In this document: piece by piece, positions 18,688 to 28,006 of the stretch
Layout of the letters: the number at the start of each line of letters is the position of its first letter
Position numbering within the stretch: position 1 is the stretch's first letter
Origin: Pseudomonas sp. R5(2019)
GTDB taxonomy: Bacteria > Pseudomonadota > Gammaproteobacteria > Pseudomonadales > Pseudomonadaceae
DNA length: 64,000 bases
Assembly: GCF_009905435.1 (NCBI RefSeq)
Contig: NZ_JAAAMT010000002.1
Coordinates: 1 to 64,000, forward strand
Reading direction: 5' to 3'
Made by a program: the position numbers and the translations under genes
The notes under the pieces: model-generated
What the model was told of the DNA's origin: nothing
Database searches by the model: none
The model's input: only the letters and a program-made list of their open reading frames with translations

Positions 18688-19890
18688 TCATAGCTCCGCA
18701 TCGAAGACCAGGGTCACGTTGCCTGAATAGGTGGTGCCGGGGTATTTGAGCATCTCGCCAGCGTGCTCTCGGGCTACCTCGTAATGCAGGCGCCCTTGCC
18801 GATTGAGGGTCGGGGCAAGGCTGTCGAACACCAGCGCAGCGGTCTCACGGGTGGGGATGGGCAGTTGTTTGACCGGCGTGCCCGAGTGGGTGATGGTTTC
18901 CGGCAGAGACAGTGCCACCTGCACCGGCACATCGTGCCCCTCACTGTTCTGGATGGCGCACGCTTCACCCACAGACTGGTCGCAGCGCATGTAAACCTTG
19001 AACGGCCCGGAAGACCAGATTCTGAACGGGTGCTCGCGATACAGCCGCTGGGGCTTGCGCCCGCGGTTGACCCAGTCGAGCCAACCGTTGGGCGGCTCAA
19101 GTACTGCTCGCTCCGAACCTGGCGGAAAATCCAGCACAAAGGCGTGCTTCACATCCAATTCGAAATTGAGGGTCACGGTCGGCGAGTTCAGGTTGGTTAC
19201 ATTGTTGCCGAAATCAAAATCCGCACCCGGACCGATCGTGTAGATGATCTGCCCTCGATAAAGGCCGTGTTTCATTCGTAAAGGTGAGGGCATGGCCAGC
19301 CCGTATTCAATGCCAAAGTCAGTGTTGCGGGTGTCTACCTCAGTCCCTGCGACAGGGCCGTCAGCATTGGAACTGCAACTGGGAGGACTCACAGGATTTG
19401 GCACTCCCCACAAATATTGCGACCAATTGACAAAGCCGTAGGTCAGGCGATATCTACAACCCCCGACATACGCAGTGAATACCGGGTTATTGTATAGACC
19501 TCCGCTTGCAGCGACCCGTTGACTGATTGCACGGAACTCGAACGTTATAGGGTAAGAACTCCCATTTTCGGCATTCGTTACGGTCACGACACGTGATGCA
19601 GGCACTTTCACAAAGAACCGGTCTCGCACATCGGGTGCAGTTTTGACGGCCTTTTTGTCGTAACTGATGGGTAGGCCCACGGTGAAACGACCTAAGCAGT
19701 TGCCAGGCCAGCGCCCACAAAACCCGGCCTGAGGCGTAGTGTTTTCAAAGTTGACGCCATTTCCCATATAGCGAGCCGTGATGGTCACTTCGTCGGCGCT
19801 CAGTGGCGCGGACTGCAATCCAGACAGCATCATCCCTATGCCTGCCAGTAGCCTGCACCAAAGCCGCTGCTGCCTGAGTATCTTAAACAT
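18688..19890 (-). CDS. CfaE/CblD-like fimbrial tip adhesin, copy 3
   Basis: 400 residues: signal peptide (cleavage near LSA/DEVT), N-terminal adhesin domain (about 33-225) and C-terminal pilin domain (about 226-400, ending YSGNVTLVFDAEL). The C-terminal half is almost identical to copies 1 and 2. The first about 55 residues match copy 2. Residues about 60-215 diverge and carry different loops (for example GGCRYRLTYGFVNW). Start at ATG 19890 with AAGGAG upstream; a longer in-frame reading runs into copy 2's stop. Ends the adhesin array and precedes the chaperone. Host target unknown. Confidence 0.85.
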   Translation of the reverse strand: MFKILRQQRLWCRLLAGIGMMLSGLQSAPLSADEVTITARYMGNGVNFENTTPQAGFCGRWPGNCLGRFTVGLPISYDKKAVKTAPDVRDRFFVKVPASRVVTVTNAENGSSYPITFEFRAISQRVAASGGLYNNPVFTAYVGGCRYRLTYGFVNWSQYLWGVPNPVSPPSCSSNADGPVAGTEVDTRNTDFGIEYGLAMPSPLRMKHGLYRGQIIYTIGPGADFDFGNNVTNLNSPTVTLNFELDVKHAFVLDFPPGSERAVLEPPNGWLDWVNRGRKPQRLYREHPFRIWSSGPFKVYMRCDQSVGEACAIQNSEGHDVPVQVALSLPETITHSGTPVKQLPIPTRETAALVFDSLAPTLNRQGRLHYEVAREHAGEMLKYPGTTYSGNVTLVFDAEL

Positions 19891-19945
19891 CGCGCGCTCC
19901 TTGCCTATCGGGCTCATTCCGCGATGGAGAGCCCGGCGTTGCCTG

Positions 19946-21151
19946 TCATAGTTCCGCATCGAAGACCAGGGTCACGCTGCCTGAATAGGTGGTGCCGGGG
20001 TATTTGAGCATCTCGCCAGCGTGCTCTCGGGCTACCTCGTAATGCAGGCGCCCTTGCCGATTGAGGGTCGGGGCAAGGCTGTCGAACACCAGCGCAGCGG
20101 TCTCACGGGTGGGGATGGGCAGTTGTTTGACCGGCGTACCCGAGTGGGTGATGGTTTCCGGCAGAGACAGTGCCACCTGTACGGGCACCTCGTGCCCCTG
20201 AGCGTTCTGAATGGCGCATGCTTCACCCACAGACTGGTCGCAGCGCATGTAAACCTTGAACGGCCCGGAAGACCAGATTCTGAACGGGTGCTCGCGATAC
20301 AGCCGCTGGGGCTTGCGCCCGCGGTTGACCCAGTCGAGCCAACCATTGGGTGGCTCAAGCACTGCTCGCTCCGAACCTGGAGGGAAATCCAGCACGAAGG
20401 CGTGATTCACTTCCAGTTCGAAATTGAGGGTCACGGTGGGTGAGTTCAAATTGGTCACGCCGTTACCCAAATCGAAATCCGCACCCGGGCCAACCGTATA
20501 GGTGGTTTGCCCCTTATACAATCCGTGCTTCATCCGTAATGGCGAAGGCATGCTTAACCCATATTCAATGCCAAAAGCCCTGGTGCTGGTGTCTGCCACG
20601 GTCTCTGCGGGTGAGCCGATAGCACTGGAACTGCAACTGGCCGGACTTTGAGGGTTGGGCACGCCCCACAGATACTGCACCCAAACGTGAGTGCCATACG
20701 TCATTAGATACCTGCAACCCACGGGATATCTAGTGAACACAGGGTTGGAGTAAATACCTCCACTAGAGATGATGACGGTTTGGCTGAATGCCCGAAACTC
20801 GAACGTGACAGGGTAAGATGTCCCATTTTCAGTACTCGTTACAGTCACTACACGTGGTGCAGGCACTCTCATGAAGTACCGATCACGCGCATCCGGTGCT
20901 CCCTGGACGGCTTTTTTGTTGTAAATGATGGGTAGCGCCACAGTGAAACGGCCGACGCAGTTTTGAGGCCAGGTCACGCAAAACCCTGCCTGCGGCGTGG
21001 TGTTTTCAAAGTTGACGCCATTTCCCGTATAGCGAGCCGTGATGGTCACTTCATCGGCGCTCAGTGGCGCGGACTGCAATCCAGACAGCATCATCCCTAT
21101 GCCTGCCGGCAGCCTGCACCAAAGCCGCTGCTGCCTGAGTATCTTAAACAT
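19946..21151 (-). CDS. CfaE/CblD-like fimbrial tip adhesin, copy 2
   Basis: 401 residues with the same plan as its neighbours: signal peptide, variable adhesin domain, conserved pilin domain with the cysteine pair in MRCDQSVGEACAIQ. Its signal peptide and first mature residues are near-identical to copy 3 and unlike copy 1. The middle differs (for example GCRYLMTYGTHVWVQ). Start ATG 21151 with TAAGGAG about 7 nt upstream; 55 bp after copy 1's stop. It could be an alternative tip protein competing for the usher. Confidence 0.85.
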   Translation of the reverse strand: MFKILRQQRLWCRLPAGIGMMLSGLQSAPLSADEVTITARYTGNGVNFENTTPQAGFCVTWPQNCVGRFTVALPIIYNKKAVQGAPDARDRYFMRVPAPRVVTVTSTENGTSYPVTFEFRAFSQTVIISSGGIYSNPVFTRYPVGCRYLMTYGTHVWVQYLWGVPNPQSPASCSSSAIGSPAETVADTSTRAFGIEYGLSMPSPLRMKHGLYKGQTTYTVGPGADFDLGNGVTNLNSPTVTLNFELEVNHAFVLDFPPGSERAVLEPPNGWLDWVNRGRKPQRLYREHPFRIWSSGPFKVYMRCDQSVGEACAIQNAQGHEVPVQVALSLPETITHSGTPVKQLPIPTRETAALVFDSLAPTLNRQGRLHYEVAREHAGEMLKYPGTTYSGSVTLVFDAEL

Positions 21152-21206
21152 CGCGCGCTCCTTACCTGCCGGGCTCATTCCGCGATGGAGAGCCCGGCGT
21201 TGCCTG

Positions 21207-22412
21207 TCATAGCTCCGCATCGAAGACCAGGGTCACGTTGCCTGAATAGGTGGTGCCGGGGTATTTGAGCATCTCGCCAGCGTGCTCTCGGGCTACCTCG
21301 TAATGCAGGCGCCCTTGCCGATTGAGGGTCGAGGCAAGGCTGTCGAACACCAGCGCAGCGGTCTCACGGGTGGGGATGGGCAGTTGTTTGACCGGCGTAC
21401 CCGAGTGGGTGATGGTTTCCGGCAGAGACAGCGCCACCTGCACCGGCACATCGTGCCCCTCACCGTTCTGAATGGCGCATGCTTGACCCACAGACTGGTC
21501 ACAGCGCATGTAAACCTTGAACGGCCCGGAGGACCAGATTCTGAACGGGTGCTCGCGGTACAGGCGCTGGGGTTTGCGCCCGCGGTTGACCCAGTCGAGC
21601 CAACCATTGGGCGGTTCCAGGACTGCCCGCTCCGAACCCGGTGGGAAATCCAGCACGAAGGAGTGATTCACTTGCAACTCGAAGTTGAGGGTCAACGTTG
21701 AGCTGTTGAGATTAGTCACACCGTTGCCGAAGTCGAAATCTGCGCCTGGGGCAATGGAAAAAGTGGTCTGCCCCCTATACAGGCCGCGCACCATGCGTAA
21801 CGGTGAGGGCATGGTCAGCCCATACTCAATGCCAAAGTTAAAGGTGCTGGTCTGAACAACCGTGCCTATAGCGCCACCGGTTGCACTGGAGTAGCACCCC
21901 ACCGGACTCAAGGGGTTACGCACCCGCCACAGATACATCGTCCTGCCTGGCACGCCATAGGCTTGGAGATAGGTACATCCACCCGGGTTATGCGCAATAA
22001 ACACAGGATTGAGAAGTGTACTTCCAGGCGCATTGACCTGTTGACTGATTGCCCTGAACTCAAAGGTCACCGGATAAGTCCGGCCATTCTCGACACTCGT
22101 GACGTTGACGACTCGCGCCCCCGGCACTTGAACAAAATATTGATCACGCGGATCAGGGGCGCGGTTCACGGCACTTTTGTCGTAAGTGATGGGTAATCCG
22201 ACCGTAAAACGACCTGCGCAATTTTGGGGATATCGAATACAAAACCCCGCCTGCGGCGTGGTGTTTTCAAAGTTGACACCATTACCAGAGTAACGGGCTG
22301 AGATAGTCACTTCATCGGCACTGAGGTGTGGGGACAACAGCCCGACCGGCAGGACGCAAGCAGCAATCAGCCACTTGAGCCGTTGTTTCTGCTCCTTCAA
22401 GACGTCAAACAT
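21207..22412 (-). CDS. CfaE/CblD-like fimbrial tip adhesin, copy 1
   Basis: 401 residues. The signal peptide (MFDVLKEQKQRLKWLIAACV) differs from copies 2 and 3, but DEVTISARYSGNGVNFENTT and the whole pilin domain match. Its ATG overlaps the end of the usher gene by 8 nt, so it is probably the ancestral tip gene of the operon, as in CblC-CblD or CfaC-CfaE. Tip adhesins of this class bind host receptors through the N-terminal domain and connect to the shaft through the pilin domain. Confidence 0.86.
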   Translation of the reverse strand: MFDVLKEQKQRLKWLIAACVLPVGLLSPHLSADEVTISARYSGNGVNFENTTPQAGFCIRYPQNCAGRFTVGLPITYDKSAVNRAPDPRDQYFVQVPGARVVNVTSVENGRTYPVTFEFRAISQQVNAPGSTLLNPVFIAHNPGGCTYLQAYGVPGRTMYLWRVRNPLSPVGCYSSATGGAIGTVVQTSTFNFGIEYGLTMPSPLRMVRGLYRGQTTFSIAPGADFDFGNGVTNLNSSTLTLNFELQVNHSFVLDFPPGSERAVLEPPNGWLDWVNRGRKPQRLYREHPFRIWSSGPFKVYMRCDQSVGQACAIQNGEGHDVPVQVALSLPETITHSGTPVKQLPIPTRETAALVFDSLASTLNRQGRLHYEVAREHAGEMLKYPGTTYSGNVTLVFDAEL

Positions 22413-24921
22413 CGCCTTTGACTCCCTGCGTTACCTGCACCAACTCAGGCGCCACACACGCCTGATCACCCACCAGCAATACATCGTTCTCCCGCTCTGC
22501 CTTGCCCGGTTCAAAGCTGAGCACACACACCGCCCCACCGCCGTGGCGAACCTCCAGGGTCGGCGTCGATTCGCTCATCTCCACCGCAAAAAAGCCGTCC
22601 GCCTCACTGACACTGCGGCTGGCATGGTTGATCACCAGGGCGCCCCTGAGCGGTTGCCCCTTGGCATCGACCAAACGCCCGATCACCGTCAGCGTGCGCA
22701 TCACCCGAATCTGCCGGTACTCGACCCCGCCCCGGTTCAGGTGATACCCCACGCTCGGCGGCTGGATCACGGCGGCATGCGCATCGCCGCTGGCAAAATC
22801 GAACTGCACCTGGCCTGACTTGTAGGCTTTCACAGGGATCACGTTGCGCCCGGGTCGCAGCGACGCGCTCTGCCCCTGCGGGTCATCGGCGCGCAACTCC
22901 AGGTCTGGAAGGTCAGAGGTTACGTCGACAATCAAGCCGGCCTCATGGGGCAGGTATTGCCCGGTCACTGCCACTTTGCCGGCGCCCACGGCAACGATGC
23001 TGTCCAGGTTCAGGCCGGCGCTCAGCGCGCCGTTGAACGACGAGGTTTGCGCATAGGCATCGCCGTGCAGCACGCTGTTCTGGAACTGGGCATTGCCCGA
23101 CAGCCCTGTGCCATATCGGTCCACGGTTGCGGTGGTACCGACGCTGCGCAAGGTGCTGTGGTCGAGATCCTGCTGATAGGAGAGCGAGGCGTTCTGATCA
23201 CGACCGCCATCGCGTGAGGTACGGCTACCCAGGCTCGCCGAGACCCGACGGCCGGGGCCGCCCAGGCTCATGTTCAGGCTCAGGTTCACGCCGCGGTTGC
23301 GGGCATCGCCGGTGCTGGCGCTGCCGGGCCGGTCAAACACTGAAAGCCGCCAGTTGGCATCGGAGCCCAGCAACTTGCCGTAATAGCCCCAGCCCAGATC
23401 AACGCCCGTGCCGCTGGCCGCGCCGGTGCTGTGGGACAAACGCACGGTAGCCGTGCTTTGGCGGTCAATCCGGTGGTTGAGCGACATCGAACTCTGACTC
23501 ACCTCGCGCACCTGCGAGCGGTCAACCCCATTGTCGTCCGTGCCTTGCAGCCAGGAACGGCTGTGGCTCAGCACCAGCGAACCGAGGTCATAGTTGTAGA
23601 TGCCTTGCAGGTCGTATCCGTTGCCAAGGCCCTGGGAGTGAAAGACATTGCCGTAGAGTTTCAGGCGGTCGACCAGGTCCCAGTCCAGCGAACTGCCGTA
23701 CTGCATGCGCTCATCGATGCGCTGGGCCGAGAGGCCGACCACCGCTCGCGGGTGCAACAGGTAATTGGTGAAAATGCCGCTGGTCAAACTGCCCTCGGAA
23801 TCGTTCTCCCAATTGCTCAGCAAATTGCTCTGGCGCCCCACATAGGCGTTGTAGCGCCACGGCGACTGCGCTCCGTTCCAGTTGGACGGTTTGTAGATGA
23901 ATTCTTCATTGCGCGAGGTTTCCTGGCCGTCTTCGATCAGGCGCACCTCCACCTCATAGATGCCACCGGGCAGTACCCGGGTATCGAGGGTCTGCAAGCC
24001 GAGTTGCACCGGCTGGCTGTTGATCAGTACCCCGTTGCGGTAAATCTCCACCACGCCCGGACGGTTGGGCGTGACGTAAATCGGCGTGGCGCTGGCCTTG
24101 CCGTTATCGATGACCAGACCCTCACTGCTGCCGAACATCAGGCCCAGCGTGGTGTCCGGCAGGTTGCCGAGCAAACGTGGCTGGCGCGTCAGCCCTTGCA
24201 CACCCGGCGTGAAGTAACCCAGCCGATAGAAATGCGCTTCGTGCAGCCGCTCGCCATAGAGCTGGTCGACTCGATGGCGCGTCTGATCGGCGTTGTCGCT
24301 GCTGCGATCCACCTGCGCCTCGGCCAGTGCGGTCCAGTGACCGACGCTGCCTTGCCCTTGCAGGGCATAGCGGCCGGTAGTCTGGTTGTCGCCACCGGTC
24401 AAATTGAGTTGGTTGCGCACCAGCAAGCCGTAACTGCCTTGCTCGGGCTGCGCATGGTAAATCGCCGCTACGCCGTCGCGCTCGGCTTCACGGGTGAGAA
24501 TGGAGAGCTGCGAGTTCACCAGGCTGTAGTGCAAGGCCAGTAATTGGTTGGTGCAGTCGCGGGTGCAAGTGCCCAGCGCGCGCTGTTGCGACAGAAACTC
24601 GACCCAGCGCTGGCGGGTGGCCTCGGGCTCCAGGCTGTCAGTGGTATCGGTGAACGCAAGCAGTTGGACTCGCTCATCGCGAGAGAGCACCACCATGGCA
24701 TCCCCCAGGTTGCGACCGTCCAGGTCAACCCGTACAGCCAGGGGCACATCGAAAAAGTGTTCGTCAAATTCCTTCGGCAGCCCTTGAGCCTGGCTCAATA
24801 CGCCCAGGTAACTGTTCTGGCCCGGTGCGTCGGCCAAGGCCGGCGGCAGGTTCAAGCAAACCGTGCAGCCCAGCGCCAATCGGACTGATGCTGCAATAGA
24901 CACGTTTTTGGCCATGACCAT
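22405..24921 (-). CDS. CS1/alpha-type fimbrial outer-membrane usher
   Basis: About 838 residues. It has an N-terminal signal, an N-terminal usher domain with the Cys pair GTCTRDC, a long beta-barrel region with the TcfC-like plug segment (PNRPGVVEIYRNGVLINSQ), and C-terminal domains ending near VTQGVKGDV. It would form the pore that orders and secretes pilins. ATGs at 24921 and 24915 are both possible starts; a TTG lies at 24933. Preceded by the major pilin gene and overlapping copy 1 of the tip adhesin. Confidence 0.87.
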   Translation of the reverse strand: MVMAKNVSIAASVRLALGCTVCLNLPPALADAPGQNSYLGVLSQAQGLPKEFDEHFFDVPLAVRVDLDGRNLGDAMVVLSRDERVQLLAFTDTTDSLEPEATRQRWVEFLSQQRALGTCTRDCTNQLLALHYSLVNSQLSILTREAERDGVAAIYHAQPEQGSYGLLVRNQLNLTGGDNQTTGRYALQGQGSVGHWTALAEAQVDRSSDNADQTRHRVDQLYGERLHEAHFYRLGYFTPGVQGLTRQPRLLGNLPDTTLGLMFGSSEGLVIDNGKASATPIYVTPNRPGVVEIYRNGVLINSQPVQLGLQTLDTRVLPGGIYEVEVRLIEDGQETSRNEEFIYKPSNWNGAQSPWRYNAYVGRQSNLLSNWENDSEGSLTSGIFTNYLLHPRAVVGLSAQRIDERMQYGSSLDWDLVDRLKLYGNVFHSQGLGNGYDLQGIYNYDLGSLVLSHSRSWLQGTDDNGVDRSQVREVSQSSMSLNHRIDRQSTATVRLSHSTGAASGTGVDLGWGYYGKLLGSDANWRLSVFDRPGSASTGDARNRGVNLSLNMSLGGPGRRVSASLGSRTSRDGGRDQNASLSYQQDLDHSTLRSVGTTATVDRYGTGLSGNAQFQNSVLHGDAYAQTSSFNGALSAGLNLDSIVAVGAGKVAVTGQYLPHEAGLIVDVTSDLPDLELRADDPQGQSASLRPGRNVIPVKAYKSGQVQFDFASGDAHAAVIQPPSVGYHLNRGGVEYRQIRVMRTLTVIGRLVDAKGQPLRGALVINHASRSVSEADGFFAVEMSESTPTLEVRHGGGAVCVLSFEPGKAERENDVLLVGDQACVAPELVQVTQGVKGDV

Positions 24922-25011
24922 CTTCGCAGGCAATACTCACCCCGCCCTCAAGCAAGCGCATGAGGAACGAGGTGAACAGAGGGGATGTTGGATAAGTACC
25001 GGAGGTGCGAC

Positions 25012-25497
25012 TTAAGGCGTTGGCGCTGCGGTCTCGAACATCATGTTGACGACACCCTGGTAGTTGCCTGCTACATATTTCCCGGCCGCAGGTTTAATGG
25101 CAGCGATTTCAAAACCGACGACGGTGCCTGGCGCGGCGGCGGCGGCAGCCACCACAGGCTGAGCGCTGGTGGTCAGTTCAGTGCCGGCGATCGAGACGGC
25201 CAGACCGATGCTGTTGGCTCCGCTGGCGATGATCGGTGGATCCAGCAGCCGCGCCGAGATCGCGCCTATGGTGCTTTTGACCTGCAGCTGTTTCTGGATC
25301 GGCTCCAGGCTTTCCTGGACAGGGTTCCAGCGCATGGACTGAGGGTCGTTCATCCAGTTGCCACCGACGGGTTCAACGTAGAAGTTCTCGGTAGGGATCG
25401 ACGCCGTAACCGTGACTTGCTTCTCGATCGGGTCGGCAGCGAAGGCGTTGCCCGCGACCAGCAGGGCCAGAGGCAAGGCGAGAAAGGTGTTCTTCAT
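25012..25497 (-). CDS. CS1-type major fimbrial subunit
   Basis: 161 residues with a 21-residue signal peptide ending AFA/ADP. The mature protein has the CS1-pilin pattern: N-terminal donor strand region (EKQVTVTASIP), the conserved MNDPQSMRWNP segment, and C-terminal YQGVVNMMFETAAP. No internal cysteines, as usual in this class. It is the first gene of the fimbrial operon and forms the shaft. A CRP/Vfr-like box lies 26-41 bp upstream of the ATG. Confidence 0.87.
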   Translation of the reverse strand: MKNTFLALPLALLVAGNAFAADPIEKQVTVTASIPTENFYVEPVGGNWMNDPQSMRWNPVQESLEPIQKQLQVKSTIGAISARLLDPPIIASGANSIGLAVSIAGTELTTSAQPVVAAAAAAPGTVVGFEIAAIKPAAGKYVAGNYQGVVNMMFETAAPTP

Positions 25498-25522
25498 GAA
25501 TAAACGCTCCTTGGGTAAGACC

Positions 25523-25538
25523 TGTGAAATTCGTCACA
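25523..25538. promoter_or_regulatory. CRP/Vfr-type binding site candidate upstream of the major pilin
   Basis: TGTGAAATTCGTCACA has both perfect half-sites TGTGA and TCACA with a 6-bp spacer, the CRP consensus. It lies 26-41 bp upstream of the pilin ATG. At that distance it may fall near or downstream of the transcription start, so repression is as plausible as activation. Confidence 0.5.
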
Positions 25539-25775
25539 GATGCCGTGCCAGTACCGCACTGTGCGGTTGGCGAGGAGGATTATTCGGTAGATGACGCGCA
25601 CAAAAAGTCGGACCGGTCCCAGCGAGCCTCAGAAATTTCCCAAATAAAACGAACGTTTAATTGCCTACGGCAACGGACGACGTATCACCCACTTTGCGGA
25701 GAAAATACAGCGTAAAAAAGGTTCATCGCGCAATTGCGGGAAAGCCACACCGAAACCACACAGATCTAAAGCCGA

Positions 25776-26142
25776 ACAAACAAGGCTGGCAACTCCAAAT
25801 TCACAGGCCATGGCACGTTGCAACAAATGTGGGAGCGGATTTACCGGAGCGCCGGACCGCCGCGAAGCGCCGCGCGGGCGGCGCTCGATTTCGGCAGCGC
25901 CGCAAAACCCAAGGCAAGCACCTGGAAGCCTTGATACGGTCCTCAGGCAACCTCTTCATCCTGATGGGGGAGGCGTGGGGGCCTGCCAGCAGATCGCATG
26001 AGCCGTGGGAGGTGCCTGCCTTGGTTTTTCCATTGTTCTTGAGATAGCGCGCCGCCCGCGCGGCGCTTCGCGGATAAATCCGCTCCCACATTTGTTGCAA
26101 CGTGCCATGGCCTGTGAGATTGGGGTTGTCAGCCTTGCTTGT
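25776..26142. repeat. Long imperfect palindrome carrying REP ends
   Basis: Bases 25801-25843 are an exact reverse complement of 26075-26117 (43 bp, containing GGGAGCGGATTTA). Similarity continues outward (ACAAACAAGGCTGGC against the complement of 26128-26142) and inward (GCGAAGCGCCGCGCGGGCGG arms; AAGGCAAGCACCT at 25911-25923 against 26010-26022). The left arm has about 13 extra bases. The whole could fold into one large cruciform. No transposase is encoded. Confidence 0.75.
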
Positions 26143-26165
26143 AGGGCGGGAGATCGCGGTGGCGC

Positions 26166-26193
26166 AAAAAAAAACGCCCCGGCCGGGGCGTTT
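26166..26193 (-). terminator. Intrinsic terminator for cysB
   Basis: AAACGCCCCGGCCGGGGCGTTT preceded on the plus strand by a run of nine A. On the minus strand this reads as a GC stem followed by a U-run, 119 bp after the cysB stop. Confidence 0.8.
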
Positions 26194-26232
26194 CAGACTA
26201 AGCGTTGACTTCAAAGGCGCCATCATTCTCTT

Positions 26233-26285
26233 GTTGGAGCGGACCCGGCCGCGATGGGCCGGGACGCCGGACCGCCGCTCCTACA
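26233..26285. repeat. REP pair, GGAGCGGACCCGGCCGCG family
   Basis: TTGGAGCGGACCCGGCCGCG and, after a short spacer, a degenerate facing copy ending CGCTCCTACAG. It lies between the cysB stop codon and its terminator. Confidence 0.65.
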
Positions 26286-26312
26286 GAGGGTTGCGTTGTT
26301 CAATTCCTTGAC

Positions 26313-27296
<984 letters not shown>

Positions 27297-27409
27297 TCAA
27301 ATCAGCCGGATGCCACATGCTCCAGCGACGTGTTTATAACTATATTAACGACACGAAGAATAAATCTAGAACTTTTTATCGAATTGCCTACATTCTTTGG
27401 TCGGCAAAC

Positions 27410-27910
27410 CTACGCTTTTCGTCGCCCCAGATGTTGCGACAGCGGCACCATGTACACCGGCACCTTGGACAATTGCAGCACCCGGGCGGCGGTGCGCCCC
27501 AACGGAATTTCGGCGCCAGCGCCTTGACTGTGGCTGCCGACGATCACCAGGTCCACCGCCAGACGCTCGGCCTGGTCGAGGATGACTTCTGCCGGGTCGC
27601 CCTGGCGGACCCGAACGGCACGGATCAGTGCCAGATCCTGCTGCCCTTCCCCCAACTCTTCACGAAAACTGGCGAGCACCTTTTGCTCGATATTGGCCAT
27701 GACCGTGGTGACACCCTGGTTCTGCAGGTTGGTCAGGGTCGATTCATCCAGATAGCTCTGCAACACCGACTCGGCGAACAGCCCCATGGGTTCGACGGCG
27801 TGGATGACATAGAGCTCGGCGTTAAAGGCACGTGCCAACGTCAGGGCATGCTGCATGACATAAGGAGCGTAAAGACCGAGGTCGGTTGCATACAACAGAG
27901 AGCGAATCAT
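27410..27910 (-). CDS. Universal stress protein (UspA family)
   Basis: 166 residues, one Usp domain. N-terminal MIRSLLYATDLGLYAP and the nucleotide-binding glycine motif IVGSHSQGAGAEIPLGRTAARV near the C-terminus are typical of ATP-binding Usp proteins. The ATG at 27910 has GAGGAGG 5-6 nt upstream; earlier in-frame starts lack this. It sits 122 bp upstream of cysB on the same strand but with its own spacing, so co-transcription is uncertain. Confidence 0.88.
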   Translation of the reverse strand: MIRSLLYATDLGLYAPYVMQHALTLARAFNAELYVIHAVEPMGLFAESVLQSYLDESTLTNLQNQGVTTVMANIEQKVLASFREELGEGQQDLALIRAVRVRQGDPAEVILDQAERLAVDLVIVGSHSQGAGAEIPLGRTAARVLQLSKVPVYMVPLSQHLGRRKA

Positions 27911-28006
27911 GTGACCTCCTCGACTGCCGATACGGCAGGACAAGCTTGAGCTTAGCAGCGCCATTGGCACTCGGAAGCGCCACTCAAGCGTGTCAGAATC
28001 AGGGCG

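Larger units (their letters stand above)
18688..22412 (-). repeat. Tandem array of three about 1.26-kb adhesin repeats
   Basis: Stop codons of the three copies are spaced 1261 bp (21207 to 19946) and 1258 bp (19946 to 18688). The 3' about 450 bp and the junction containing GATGGAGAGCCCGGCGTTGCC (19923, 21183) are nearly identical at DNA level, especially between copies 2 and 3. The central parts differ. The pattern fits tandem duplication followed by diversification with gene conversion of the ends. Confidence 0.85.
25498..26312. other. Gene-free region between fimbrial operon and cysB
   Basis: About 815 bp without a convincing gene. It holds a TGTGA-N6-TCACA box (25523-25538), AT-rich DNA with GAAATTTC at 25632-25639, a long imperfect palindrome (25776-26142), the cysB-side terminator hairpin (26166-26193) and a REP pair (26233-26285). 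Open frames inside it follow the palindrome and lack ribosome sites. Confidence 0.7.

Noticed and set aside
25660..26226. Short open frames on both strands in the palindrome region
   Set aside because: They follow inverted-repeat DNA, include REP-encoded peptides, and have no SD or recognisable domain.
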